NCBI RefSeq assembly: GCF_007829955.1
Contig: NZ_VIWX01000003.1
Span: 62,001 to 126,000, forward strand
Length of the DNA: 64,000 bases
Direction: 5' to 3'
Source: Saccharopolyspora dendranthemae
Lineage (GTDB): Bacteria > Actinomycetota > Actinomycetes > Mycobacteriales > Pseudonocardiaceae
Part shown: positions 26,942 to 34,226 of the stretch, in pieces
Numbering within the stretch: position 1 is the stretch's first letter
How the letters are laid out: every line of letters starts with the position of its first letter
Program-made: the position numbers and the translations under genes
The notes under the pieces: generated by a model
The model's database searches: none
Told to the model about the DNA's origin: nothing
The model's input: the letters and a program-made list of their open reading frames with translations, nothing else

Positions 26942-27175
26942 CTAGTGCCCGCTCTGACGTGAAGTTTGGTCGGGTCGGCCAGAGAAGGTGCAGCGACCGA
27001 CCCGCGCCGAGCCTTCTGGATCTTCCCCACCCTCCAGCCCGACACCCCTGAGGCTAGAACACACGTGCGAAGATCGCCAGCTTCGCCCATGGCGCGGCGC
27101 CAGGGAGCTACTAATAACACTCAGGCGCATTACTGTCTATTACGCGTCAACTGAGTCCCATGTCACAGCGCTACT

Positions 27176-27201
27176 GATCGTTTTTGGCCTAAAAAACGAT
27201 C
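27176..27201. repeat. AT-rich perfect palindrome
   Basis: GATCGTTTTT and AAAAACGATC, ten base pairs with a six-base loop, in the gene-poor part of AICE 1. AT-rich in a high-GC background. It could be an operator, a terminator or part of a single-strand origin. Confidence 0.5.
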
Positions 27202-27647
27202 CGATACCACCCTCTGACCAGTATTTATGTCCGGGATCGCCATTCCCTTACACAGTGTTACTGTGCTCACGTTCACACCCCGGCAAGATGCGCTGACGAT
27301 TCTCCGCCCCGTAACCTCCGGACATCCGAGATCGACTTGGATGACTTCCGTGGCGGCGTCGGGCTGCGCGTCGCTTCCTCTGACTCTGTCGAGTCGGGGC
27401 GACTCCGGACGTGGGGCGGCAAAAGGTTGCCCCCAGACGGAGGAGGTAGGCCGTTGGCTGCCGCGCGTCGCGGAAGGCGGCATCGCAAGGTGTCGCACTC
27501 CAACCAAGAAGAAAGCCGGACCCGCAGCTCGCTCAGCTTGGTGATCCGGCTTCTTCTTTGGCTGGCATGGCAGGAAGTTCGTACTCAGCTTGCCCAGTGG
27601 TTCCGTGACCACTGGAGCTGGTGGCTCTTCCTGTAGCACCATCCCGC

Positions 27648-27685
27648 AACCCGGCCAGTGTTCGCAGCGCTGGCCGGGTTTCTTT
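27648..27685 (+). terminator. Strong intrinsic terminator in AICE 1
   Basis: AACCCGGCCAG and CTGGCCGGGTT pair perfectly around an 11-base loop and are followed by TCTTT. It implies a plus-strand transcript ending here, although no clear gene precedes it. Confidence 0.75.
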
Positions 27686-28213
27686 AAAGGCTGCTCCTTG
27701 CAGTTCAGCCCGGTCGGGATCGTAGCTACTGCTCAGTCCATTGGCTACATCGTGGAGATTGAGGGAACTGTTTCACCCCGTACGCGCAGATGGACCACAA
27801 GCAGGCAACCACGTCGAAAAGACCAGGTCAGTGCTCATCGGCAGTGGTAAGGCGACCAGGTCGGCAGCGTGCCCAGCAGGTGGTTCTGAGTTTGCCCAGG
27901 CGAGTGACGCTCTGCGGTGGAGAAGCCGTGGTTGGCTTGGTCTACCTCTGGCGTGGTCCTTCGGGGTCGCCTGCCTCCGCTGGCGTCGGGTGTGGCTGCC
28001 GACCTTTCCGCTCGCGCCCGGTCGCGGCGTTGGCCTGCCGGGACCGGTGAGCGAAGCGAGCCGCATGCCCGGCCGGCCAACGACCGCTTGACCGGGCTCG
28101 CATACAGGAAGGTCGGCAGCTCCAACCCGACTCGCATACAGCGGCAGGCGGCCCCGAAGGGGCCGCCCTTGATGAAGAAGAGAAAGTCTAAACACGCGGA
28201 CCGAAGCTGCAGG

Positions 28214-28441
28214 TCAGCGAGCTTCGTGTGATCGCCGGGTTTGGCCGCCAAGTCGGTGAGTCAAGGCATGCACATGCGCGTGCTCGATGTGCCACGCCAT
28301 GCAGTCGAGGCCGATGGATCCGAAGGCGGCAAGGACCAACCCGCAGCGTTCGCCGCCGATTGGGCATGCCCACCAGGCGCGGCCGTCGACGACAGCCACG
28401 CCGAGTTCGAACTCCCACCCGCCTACTTGGACGTGCTCCAC
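28214..28441 (-). CDS. Small conserved AICE protein (family shared with 59496-59684)
   Basis: 75 residues. The core VAVVDGRAWWACPIGGERC and AAFGSIGLDCMAWHIEHAHV corresponds to VFVDGRRWLVCPVDGPDC and ADLGRIAVDAVEFHVENHYL in AICE 2. The conserved Asp-Gly-Arg, Trp, Cys-Pro, second Cys and His residues suggest a compact metal-binding or nucleic-acid-binding fold. In both elements the gene is divergent from a small helix-turn-helix gene. Function unknown. GTG start with weak Shine-Dalgarno. Confidence 0.6.
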   Translation of the reverse strand: MEHVQVGGWEFELGVAVVDGRAWWACPIGGERCGLVLAAFGSIGLDCMAWHIEHAHVHALTHRLGGQTRRSHEAR

Positions 28442-28536
28442 GCGGCAATCGTACGTAAACGCGACATTTGCGTGTATAGGTAGGCAGTCGCGACATTCGG
28501 CTGGCTTAGCGTCTAAACGCGGGTGAATGTAGGCGA

Positions 28537-28722
28537 GTGCCCTCCACCTACGTGTCGACCGGGGAAGCTGCGAAAGCGATCGGTGTTGACCGCCGGACGC
28601 TCCAGCGCTGGGCGACTGAGGGCGCTGTAGAACCGGCGCTTGTGACTGCCGGAGGGCATCAGCGCTGGGATGTCGAAGATCTGAAGGCGCAGCTGCGGAA
28701 GAAGCGGCAGAGCGAATCCTGA
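28537..28722 (+). CDS. MerR-type helix-turn-helix protein
   Basis: 61 residues: YVSTGEAAKAIGVDRRTLQR forms the helix-turn-helix and WATEGAVEPALVTAGGHQRW the wing, with a basic tail KAQLRKKRQSES. Excisionase/MerR-like DNA-binding module without an effector domain. It is divergent from the small conserved protein gene and convergent with the HAD gene. GTG start. The true excisionase of this element is more likely the gene at 36608. Confidence 0.82.
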   Translation: MPSTYVSTGEAAKAIGVDRRTLQRWATEGAVEPALVTAGGHQRWDVEDLKAQLRKKRQSES

Positions 28723-28745
28723 GGCTGCGGCTCGCCGGAGTTGAA

Positions 28746-29405
28746 TCAACGGTCTTCGAGTAGGTCCGTCATGTGCTCGATGATGGCGGTTGGCTCGTAG
28801 GGCGCGAACCGGTCCCGCTTGCCAGGCTTGTTGGCATAGGCGACGACTGATGTTCCTGCGGCGTGAGCAGCCTCGATGTCAGTAGCCGAGTCACCGATCA
28901 TCACGCAAGCCGCGGCTTCGGCCTCGGTCGCTCTCATGGCCTCTCGGAGCAGGAACGGCGAGGGCTTCAGCTGGGCGACTTCGGAACTCGCCCGCGCCGA
29001 CACGCCATCGATGAAGTGCTCAAGTCCGTTGGCGTGTAGGTACGCCCTCACGGCGGCCTCGGAGTTGTTCGAGACGATCATGACCCGTTTGCCCTGGCTG
29101 TGAAGGCTTCTCAGTACCTCAACTGTGCCTGGTGTTGCGGGCGCGAGCGACACCGCGCGAACTTCGAGCTCGCGGAGACGTTGTTCGACCTGGTCGGCGA
29201 GGTCGCCGAACTGAACCGCGTACTCAAGGAGGTCAAAGGGGTCGCGGCTCTGCTCGACGCTTTCGGGCAGAGCTTCCGGGAAGAGAGCGCGGAGTTCGAC
29301 GGCGACGTCGTGGTCGCTGAGACCGCCGAACACCGCGCAGACCGGGCCGTCGAAGTCGAGCAAGACGACCTGGCTGCGCGCGAGGATTTCGGCCGGCCGA
29401 CTCAT
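28746..29405 (-). CDS. HAD family hydrolase
   Basis: 219-residue HAD phosphatase. Motif I is VVLLDFDGPVCAVFGG (nucleophile and acid/base Asp pair DFDG). Motif II is VMIVSNNSEAAV, motif III Lys is in AQLKPSPFLL, and motif IV is CVMIGDSATDIEAA. The helical cap lies between motifs I and II. The ATG at 29405 overlaps the stop of the GntR gene as ATGA, so the two are translationally coupled. Such a pair is a recurrent regulatory-module arrangement in AICEs; the substrate is unknown. Confidence 0.9.
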   Translation of the reverse strand: MSRPAEILARSQVVLLDFDGPVCAVFGGLSDHDVAVELRALFPEALPESVEQSRDPFDLLEYAVQFGDLADQVEQRLRELEVRAVSLAPATPGTVEVLRSLHSQGKRVMIVSNNSEAAVRAYLHANGLEHFIDGVSARASSEVAQLKPSPFLLREAMRATEAEAAACVMIGDSATDIEAAHAAGTSVVAYANKPGKRDRFAPYEPTAIIEHMTDLLEDR

Positions 29406-30247
29406 CGGGGCACTTCCTGGGCGACGGTGTTCCAGATGCTGTCGAACCACATCTGCGACTGCTGGATGAACAGCGAGCTCAGAGACTCGTCATCGGGCTC
29501 GGCGGCGTGGTGGAACAGAGTGGCGTCCTTGCCCATGAGGTCCCAGATCGGCGTGTTGGTGCCTTCGAGGTTCACGACGTGCTCGCGCACCGGGTAGTAG
29601 CCGAAGAACGCTTCCAGCTCGTTGATCAGGTACAGCTTGAACAGCGGAACCGCCGGGTACACGCGGAGTTCGGCCTTGGAATCCGCGATGAGGCCGATGC
29701 GCTCCATCTCGTTGACCGCGTCGACGATCGCGAAGGTGTGGCGCTCCATGATTCCGGCGGCGCGCTTCCGGAACTCCGGGCTGTCCGCCATGTCTTCCAC
29801 GCGAGCCGGAAGTGTCCACGGAGTGTTGGTGTCCGGCACCAACAGACGCACGCGGACAGACTCGGGCCGAACGCGCCCGCTGCGGATCTTGTCCAGTGGT
29901 TCGGTCAGCGCGCCGTGCAGCGTCTCGCCGGAGAAGCCCGCGAAGTCAATGCGCACCTCGGGCTCCTCGAACGCCCGCTCAAGGTGAGGCCGAAGACCAA
30001 CCGGCCGCTCCGTTCGCTCACGCACGTAAACCCCGCTGCCCTGCCGGGAGATCACCAGGCCTTCCTCCCGGAGGATGCGCAGCGCCTGCTGCACCGTCAT
30101 CCGAGCGACGCCGTAGCGCTGCGCGAGCTCGGCCTGTGACGACAGCTTGTCGCCCGGCTGGAGCTTCTTCGTGAGGATCGCGGCCCGCAGCGAGTTCGCG
30201 ACCTGCTGGTACGGCGGACGGGGGTCGTCGGGATCAAGTTCTGACAT
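29402..30247 (-). CDS. GntR family regulator of AICE 1
   Basis: 281 residues. The winged helix spans about residues 10-75 (PPYQQVANSLRAAI, LSSQAELAQRYGVARMTVQQ, GLVISRQGSGVYV). The C-terminal domain is not a typical UTRA or FCD domain; it has FGYYPVREHVVNLEGTNTPI and ends QSQMWFDSIWNTVAQEVPR. It is divergent from the SCO3933-family gene. Three repeated operator-like sites lie in the shared promoter region, so it probably acts like KorSA of pSAM2, repressing replication and transfer genes. Confidence 0.88.
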   Translation of the reverse strand: MSELDPDDPRPPYQQVANSLRAAILTKKLQPGDKLSSQAELAQRYGVARMTVQQALRILREEGLVISRQGSGVYVRERTERPVGLRPHLERAFEEPEVRIDFAGFSGETLHGALTEPLDKIRSGRVRPESVRVRLLVPDTNTPWTLPARVEDMADSPEFRKRAAGIMERHTFAIVDAVNEMERIGLIADSKAELRVYPAVPLFKLYLINELEAFFGYYPVREHVVNLEGTNTPIWDLMGKDATLFHHAAEPDDESLSSLFIQQSQMWFDSIWNTVAQEVPR

Positions 30248-30280
30248 TTGCCCAGGTTATCGCAGTGCTCCTTGATCTGA

Positions 30281-30356
30281 CTAGCCAACCTGGCCAATTT
30301 CTTGACATGGCTAGCCAGGCTGGTCTAATCTGTACATGGCTAGCCAAGCTGGCCAA
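30281..30356. promoter_or_regulatory. Operator-loaded promoter of the AICE 1 transfer/replication operon
   Basis: Consensus promoter TTGACA (30302-30307), 18-base spacer, TAATCT (30326-30331), facing right. Three near-identical sites occur at 30281-30297, 30311-30327 and 30340-30356: CTAGCCAACCTGGCCAA, CTAGCCAGGCTGGTCTA and CTAGCCAAGCTGGCCAA. Centres are about 30 bases apart, one upstream, one inside the spacer, one over the start region. Binding of the GntR protein would block transcription fully. Confidence 0.85.
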
Positions 30357-30386
30357 CATTCACAGAGATCAAGCGGAGGTAGGACA

Positions 30387-30746
30387 GTGCGAAACATCCC
30401 GGTCAACCTGCAGGGTCACAAGCTCATGGTCACCGAGGCCCCGGCGCTGAAGATGTTCGAGAACGACAAGGGCGTTCAGGAGGTCGCGACTGACCGGAAC
30501 GGCGTTCAGCAGTTCATCGTCTCGCTGTTCGCGAAGCGCAAGGCCCAGCCCGGCGAGTTCGCGGGGAAGGGCGAGGAGATCAAGGTGACCCTGACCGCCG
30601 ACCCCGGCGAGGACTTCGAGGAAGGCACCTATATCGAGCTGATCGACGCGACGGTTAGCTACTGGGAGCGCAACGGTCGCTCAGGTCTGTCCTTCCGAGC
30701 CAACGGCATGACCCCGCTCGGCGCGAAGGCTTCGGCCGCCGCCTGA
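30387..30746 (+). CDS. SCO3933 family regulatory protein
   Basis: 119 residues beginning VRNIPVNLQGHKLMVTEAPALK, with VQEVATDRNGVQQFIVSLFAK in the middle and a C-terminal beta-rich part ending GLSFRANGMTPLG. This pattern matches the SCO3933 family found at this position in many AICEs; its function is not settled. GTG 30387 has GGAGG eight bases upstream. It is the first gene after the operator-loaded promoter. Confidence 0.82.
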   Translation: MRNIPVNLQGHKLMVTEAPALKMFENDKGVQEVATDRNGVQQFIVSLFAKRKAQPGEFAGKGEEIKVTLTADPGEDFEEGTYIELIDATVSYWERNGRSGLSFRANGMTPLGAKASAAA

Positions 30747-30879
30747 TTGAGCCACCGAGCCTGACCGTTTCTATCTGACTCTTTCTAAGCCAATTCCGGC
30801 TGCTTGTTGTTTGAGAATTACATAGTGGGCCGAGCTATGCCCAAAACCGGTGAAAATTGCACCGGTAGGGCTTTATTGG

Positions 30880-30913
30880 CCCCCGGCCGTCTGCGGATGC
30901 ACCGGGGGTCTTT
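30880..30913 (+). terminator. Internal terminator or attenuator after the SCO3933-family gene
   Basis: CCCCCGG and CCGGGGG with a 14-base loop, followed by TCTTTAT. It lies between the first gene and the downstream transfer genes and could reduce read-through. Confidence 0.55.
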
Positions 30914-30940
30914 ATGGCCTTTCGGAAAGGAGATTGGGAA

Positions 30941-31042
30941 ATGTCGCTCAAGTATTGTCCGGCGTGTCACTGCGATAAGTGGCTCTACCGGCACACGCAT
31001 GATCAGTTCTGCAAGGACCGGTCGTGGTTGGTGGTTCTGTGA
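30941..31042 (+). CDS. Very small Cys/His-rich protein
   Basis: 33 residues: SLKYCPACHCDKWLYRHTHD then QFCKDRSWLVVL. CPxC plus His and Cys residues suggest a single zinc-binding knuckle. AAGGAG lies about nine bases before the ATG, and the stop overlaps the next start as TGATG, strong support for real translation despite the size. Function unknown. Confidence 0.6.
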   Translation: MSLKYCPACHCDKWLYRHTHDQFCKDRSWLVVL

Positions 31043-31275
31043 TGACCAGTGTTGATCGCGATCGCGTCCTGGAAGACCTGCGGCGGCTGTCCACGGAGCT
31101 TACAGAGGCTTTCACGACCGCTGGTGACGTGGCGTATTCGATCGATGTTCCCGGCGGGCCAAGCGTGATTGGCCGCGAGATGCATGAGGTGCCTCGGCAG
31201 CTCTACGACTGCCTGCACACGGTCCAGAAGGCGATCGGCGTGGTTGACGAGATCGAGGTGAATTCCGGTGAGTGA
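31042..31275 (+). CDS. Small AICE protein, unknown function
   Basis: 77-residue helical, acidic protein beginning MTSVDRDRVLEDLRRLSTEL and containing REMHEVPRQLYDCLHTVQKA. Its ATG overlaps the stop of the 33-residue gene, so it is translationally coupled to it. No family recognised. Expressed with the early genes of the element. Confidence 0.6.
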   Translation: MTSVDRDRVLEDLRRLSTELTEAFTTAGDVAYSIDVPGGPSVIGREMHEVPRQLYDCLHTVQKAIGVVDEIEVNSGE

Positions 31276-31375
31276 CGTTCTGGAACTTTATGGTTCGGGC
31301 TGCCTCGGGCGTCGTCGGTAGCCATAGGTTTCCCTCGGGATGGTCTCGGGGGCGGATTGGGAAGGGTGAGAGTTG

Positions 31376-31624
31376 GTGGAGATCTCGAAGCAGCTGTTCC
31401 GGCGCAATTCGCGCGGGGTCAAGCGGCTGTCGGCAATTGGTGGGCTGATGGATCAGCTCAACCAGGACGTGAACAAGGTCGAGTTCCTTGACGGTGAGTT
31501 TGTCGAGGACCGGCACTACGTGGAGGCCCAGGAGTTGGCCGCTGCGGTGGCGAAGGCGGCGGATGCGGTGCGTGAGGGCATCGCCGAGCACGGTGGATCG
31601 AGTGTTGCGAAGGAGTACAAGTAA
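31376..31624 (+). CDS. Small AICE protein, unknown function
   Basis: 82 residues, starting VEISKQLFRRNSRGVKRLSA, with a helical middle (DQLNQDVNKVEFLDGEFVED) and an Ala-rich helix. Start taken as GTG 31376; TTG 31373 is an alternative. The stop TAA overlaps the next ATG as TAATG, which indicates coupling. No family recognised. Confidence 0.55.
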   Translation: MEISKQLFRRNSRGVKRLSAIGGLMDQLNQDVNKVEFLDGEFVEDRHYVEAQELAAAVAKAADAVREGIAEHGGSSVAKEYK

Positions 31625-31803
31625 TGGCCGATACAGACGGTGTGACCGGCACGGTGCGCGAGATCGACGCGACGATGCTGGAGCTGACCAAGACCGTGAC
31701 CAACTTCGGGATCCCGAAAGGGCTCGGCGGCCCGCTGAACACGCTCAAGCGGGCGGTCGGCGACCTGGTCGCCCACATGGAGATGTCGCAGCGCAGAAGC
31801 TAA
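31624..31803 (+). CDS. Small AICE protein, unknown function
   Basis: 59 residues: MADTDGVTGTVREIDATMLE, then LTKTVTNFGIPKGLGGPLNT and a helical end VGDLVAHMEMSQRRS. The ATG overlaps the stop of the preceding gene. A strong terminator follows the stop codon by 25 bases, which closes this cluster of small genes. Confidence 0.55.
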   Translation: MADTDGVTGTVREIDATMLELTKTVTNFGIPKGLGGPLNTLKRAVGDLVAHMEMSQRRS

Positions 31804-31828
31804 CCCACAACGAACGTCAAGCACGGCA

Positions 31829-31868
31829 GGGCGTCGGATTCCCAGAGCGGGAGTCCGACGCCCTTTTT
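31829..31868 (+). terminator. Intrinsic terminator before the FtsK-type gene
   Basis: GGGCGTCGGA and TCCGACGCCC with a loop of about 15 bases, then TTTTT. It separates the small-gene cluster from the transfer gene, which must rely on read-through or its own promoter. Confidence 0.85.
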
Positions 31869-31888
31869 CATGGAAAGGGCAGGCAGTC

Positions 31889-33370
31889 ATGCGAGACACG
31901 CGAGTGGGCACGGAACGGACTCCGGCGCGGGTGGTCGGCGGCTGGATGCTGCGGCACCCCCGCACGATGGGCAGCACGACGGCGGTGAGCTCGGCGGGCG
32001 TGATGCTCGGCTATCAGATGGTGCTGTGGGCGGCTGGCCTCGCGGTGCTGGCCGGTGCCTCGTGGCGGCTGCTGGACGCCCCGACCTTCGACCGCTTCGC
32101 CGGACGGCTTCTGCGGGCCTGGTGGAGACGATGGGTCATCTACCAGCGCCAATGGATGCGGGTGGTCGCCTCCTGCGGGTTGGTCACCGCTGACCACCGG
32201 GGCGATTCGCTGGTGCCGAAGCTGGTGGCGGTGCGCTCGAACTGGGTGTGGGACTCGCTGCACATCCGCATGGCCAAGGGCCAACAGCCCGAGGACTACG
32301 GCCAGGCGCTCGACCGGCTAGCCAACTCCTTCAAGGCCCACGCAGCCTCGATGCGCATCCTCAAGCCCGGCAAGATCGCCCTGGACTTCCAGCGGCGCGA
32401 ACCGTTCAACGAGATGGTTATCCCGCTCCCGGTGTTGCCGGAATCGGTGGACACGGTGGATCTGCGCAAGCTGGAGATCGGCCGGACTGAATTCGGCCGG
32501 CCTTTCCACCTCGACCTCCTCAAGCGGGACATCCACGTCCTGTTGGCCGGGGAGACCGGCGCGGGTAAGGGCTCGTGGCTGTGGGGCATCCAGCGCGCTT
32601 TGGCACCGCTGATCCGGGCCGGTCACGTCCGGCTGTGGGTGATCGACCCCAAGGGCGGCATGGAACTCGGTGGCGGCCGGGAGATGTTCCACCGCTTCGC
32701 CGACTCCGACCGCGCCGGGCTCGCGCTGATGCGGGAGTACGTCGAGACCCTGGACGAGCGCAAGTTCGACCTCGGCCGTCAGGGCATCCGCAACGCCACC
32801 CCGTCCCGGGAAACCCCGCTGGATGTGCTGATCTGCGACGAGCTGGCCGCGATGACCGCCTACACCGACCGGGACATCCGGGTGGAGTTCCACCAGCTGC
32901 TGTCCAAGGGGCTCACGCAGTTCCGCGCGGTGGGCGGCCGGATCATCGCCGCGACGCAGGAACCCACCAAGGACGTCGTCCCGATGCGCGGGCTGTTCCC
33001 AACCAAGATCGCGCTGCGAGTCGATGCCGCCTCGTACGTGGACATGTGCCTCGGCGAAGGGATGCGGGACCTCGGCGCGTTCGCCGACAAGATCCCCACC
33101 TACCTCGCCGGTGTCGCCTACGCCAAGAACGACGGCCGCAAGGAGCCCCAGCGCGTGCGAGCGGCCTTCAGCACCGATGACGACATCGCCGAGCTGGTGG
33201 CCTTCTGCACCGAGCTGTCCAACGTGACCCCGATCCGCAAGGAGATCGAGCTCCCGGACGGCACGGTCACCAACCCCTACGAGGTCGACTTCGAAGACTT
33301 CGAGGACGACGAGATCGACACCATCGAGCAGTTCGAGGGCGACGACGAAGAAGACGAAGAGATCGCCTGA
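31889..33370 (+). CDS. FtsK/SpoIIIE-type conjugal DNA translocase (TraB/TraSA-like)
   Basis: 493-residue ATPase that moves double-stranded element DNA between mycelial cells. Two membrane segments lie near residues 30-62. The FtsK domain has Walker A AGETGAGKGS with Lys227 and Walker B VLICDELAAM. IIAATQEPTKDVVPM is the usual motif after Walker B. The C-terminus is very acidic (DEIDTIEQFEGDDEEDEE). In pSAM2-type elements this single protein is enough for transfer. Followed by a terminator and the GGDEF gene. Confidence 0.93.
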   Translation: MRDTRVGTERTPARVVGGWMLRHPRTMGSTTAVSSAGVMLGYQMVLWAAGLAVLAGASWRLLDAPTFDRFAGRLLRAWWRRWVIYQRQWMRVVASCGLVTADHRGDSLVPKLVAVRSNWVWDSLHIRMAKGQQPEDYGQALDRLANSFKAHAASMRILKPGKIALDFQRREPFNEMVIPLPVLPESVDTVDLRKLEIGRTEFGRPFHLDLLKRDIHVLLAGETGAGKGSWLWGIQRALAPLIRAGHVRLWVIDPKGGMELGGGREMFHRFADSDRAGLALMREYVETLDERKFDLGRQGIRNATPSRETPLDVLICDELAAMTAYTDRDIRVEFHQLLSKGLTQFRAVGGRIIAATQEPTKDVVPMRGLFPTKIALRVDAASYVDMCLGEGMRDLGAFADKIPTYLAGVAYAKNDGRKEPQRVRAAFSTDDDIAELVAFCTELSNVTPIRKEIELPDGTVTNPYEVDFEDFEDDEIDTIEQFEGDDEEDEEIA

Positions 33371-33384
33371 CCAGGAAATCAAGC

Positions 33385-33422
33385 GGCCCGCCCGAGAACT
33401 CTTGGCGGAGTCGGGCGGGCCT
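33385..33422 (+). terminator. Terminator after the FtsK-type gene
   Basis: GGCCCGCCCGA and TCGGGCGGGCC with a 15-base loop, starting 14 bases after the stop codon; followed by TTA, no long T-run. Confidence 0.7.
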
Positions 33423-33445
33423 TACCTCGAATGGAGGCAAGACCC

Positions 33446-34015
33446 ATGCTGGCACAACTCGCCTTAAGCGTCACGACCGCAACCACGGTGGCCGCTACCG
33501 GCTACGCCTGGCGCTACCGGCAAAAGACCCTCTCCGACCCGCTGACTGGTCTGGCCAACCGGGCTGCGCTGGAAGCCGAGTTCCGGCGTCGGCGTCGCTC
33601 GGGACCGGTCGCGGTGGCGGTCGGGGACATGAACGGGTTCAAGGCGTTCAACGACACTTACGGCCACCGCTTCGGCGACCAGGTCCTCATCGAGGTCGCC
33701 CGCGTGCTGGCACGCGAAACCTGCCGCGGTGAGATCCCGGTCCGGCTGCATGGCGACGAGTTCGCCGTCCTGCTGCCCGGCATCACCGACCAGGCCGCCG
33801 CCGAACACCGGGTGCGCCAGCTCCAATCCGCCATCACGCAGATCACCGCCATCGACGGCCAGCCCGTCGAAGTCTCGATGGCGCTCGGGGTGATGACGAT
33901 GCCGGCCGAATCGGCAGACCTCAGCCACCTGCTCGGATCGGCAGATGACCGGATGTACGGAGACAAACACACCAACCACTCGCGCACCGATATTGCGATT
34001 CCTCAACCACAGTAG
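33446..34015 (+). CDS. GGDEF-domain protein (putative diguanylate cyclase) on AICE 1
   Basis: 189 residues. One N-terminal membrane helix (residues 2-22) is followed by a GGDEF domain: DPLTGLANRAALEAEF, metal site GDMNGFKAFNDTYGHRFGDQ with Asp61, and RLHGDEFAVLLPG. The signature is HGDEF (residues 102-106), with His in place of the first Gly. No RxxD inhibitory site is seen upstream of it. GGAGG precedes the ATG. Activity as a c-di-GMP synthase is plausible but not assured. It stands between the transfer ATPase and the spread-type genes. Confidence 0.88.
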   Translation: MLAQLALSVTTATTVAATGYAWRYRQKTLSDPLTGLANRAALEAEFRRRRRSGPVAVAVGDMNGFKAFNDTYGHRFGDQVLIEVARVLARETCRGEIPVRLHGDEFAVLLPGITDQAAAEHRVRQLQSAITQITAIDGQPVEVSMALGVMTMPAESADLSHLLGSADDRMYGDKHTNHSRTDIAIPQPQ

Positions 34016-34026
34016 GGAGATTCACC

Positions 34027-34215
34027 ATGCACATAGTCCACGTTGAACTGTCCGGCAAAGGCGTCCTGACCAGCCTCGGCGTCCTGGCCCTCGTCCTTGC
34101 CGTGCTGGCACTCGTGTGGCTCGTGCTGAGCCCCGCCGTCGCGATCGGCATCGGAATCGGGTTAATCCTGCTGGTCCGGGTCCTGATCACGCTGTTTTCT
34201 CCCGCGAAGCAGTAG
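34027..34215 (+). CDS. Small membrane protein, spread-type
   Basis: 62 residues with two membrane helices (about residues 12-34 and 36-57) separated by a Pro. Starts MHIVHVELSGKGVLTSLGVL. It is placed between the GGDEF gene and the larger membrane protein, where small spread (Spd) proteins occur in related elements. GGGAG upstream of ATG. Confidence 0.65.
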   Translation: MHIVHVELSGKGVLTSLGVLALVLAVLALVWLVLSPAVAIGIGIGLILLVRVLITLFSPAKQ

Positions 34216-34226
34216 GAGGCACCACC

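Larger units (their letters stand above)
26942..28213. other. Gene-poor region of AICE 1
   Basis: About 1.27 kb in which no open frame has convincing protein character. It contains an AT-rich palindrome (27176-27201), a hairpin around 27508-27560 (arms AGCCGGA and TCCGGCT flanked by AAGAA/TTCTT) and a strong terminator at 27648-27685. A plus-strand frame at 27337-27636 ends in a Trp-rich helical tail just before that terminator and is the best candidate for a gene, but its upstream part looks non-coding. A GC hairpin, GGCGGCCCC-GAA-GGGGCCGCC, lies near 28147-28167. Confidence 0.45.

Noticed and set aside
27163..27642. Minus-strand open frame of 159 codons in AICE 1
   Set aside because: Crosses a terminator-like hairpin, no ribosome site, no domain, and competing frames look equally random.
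28090..28140. Possible tRNA 3' half (GGTCGGCAGCTCCAACCCGAC)
   Set aside because: T-arm-like pairing exists, but the conserved TTC of the T-loop is missing and no acceptor or anticodon arms can be formed.
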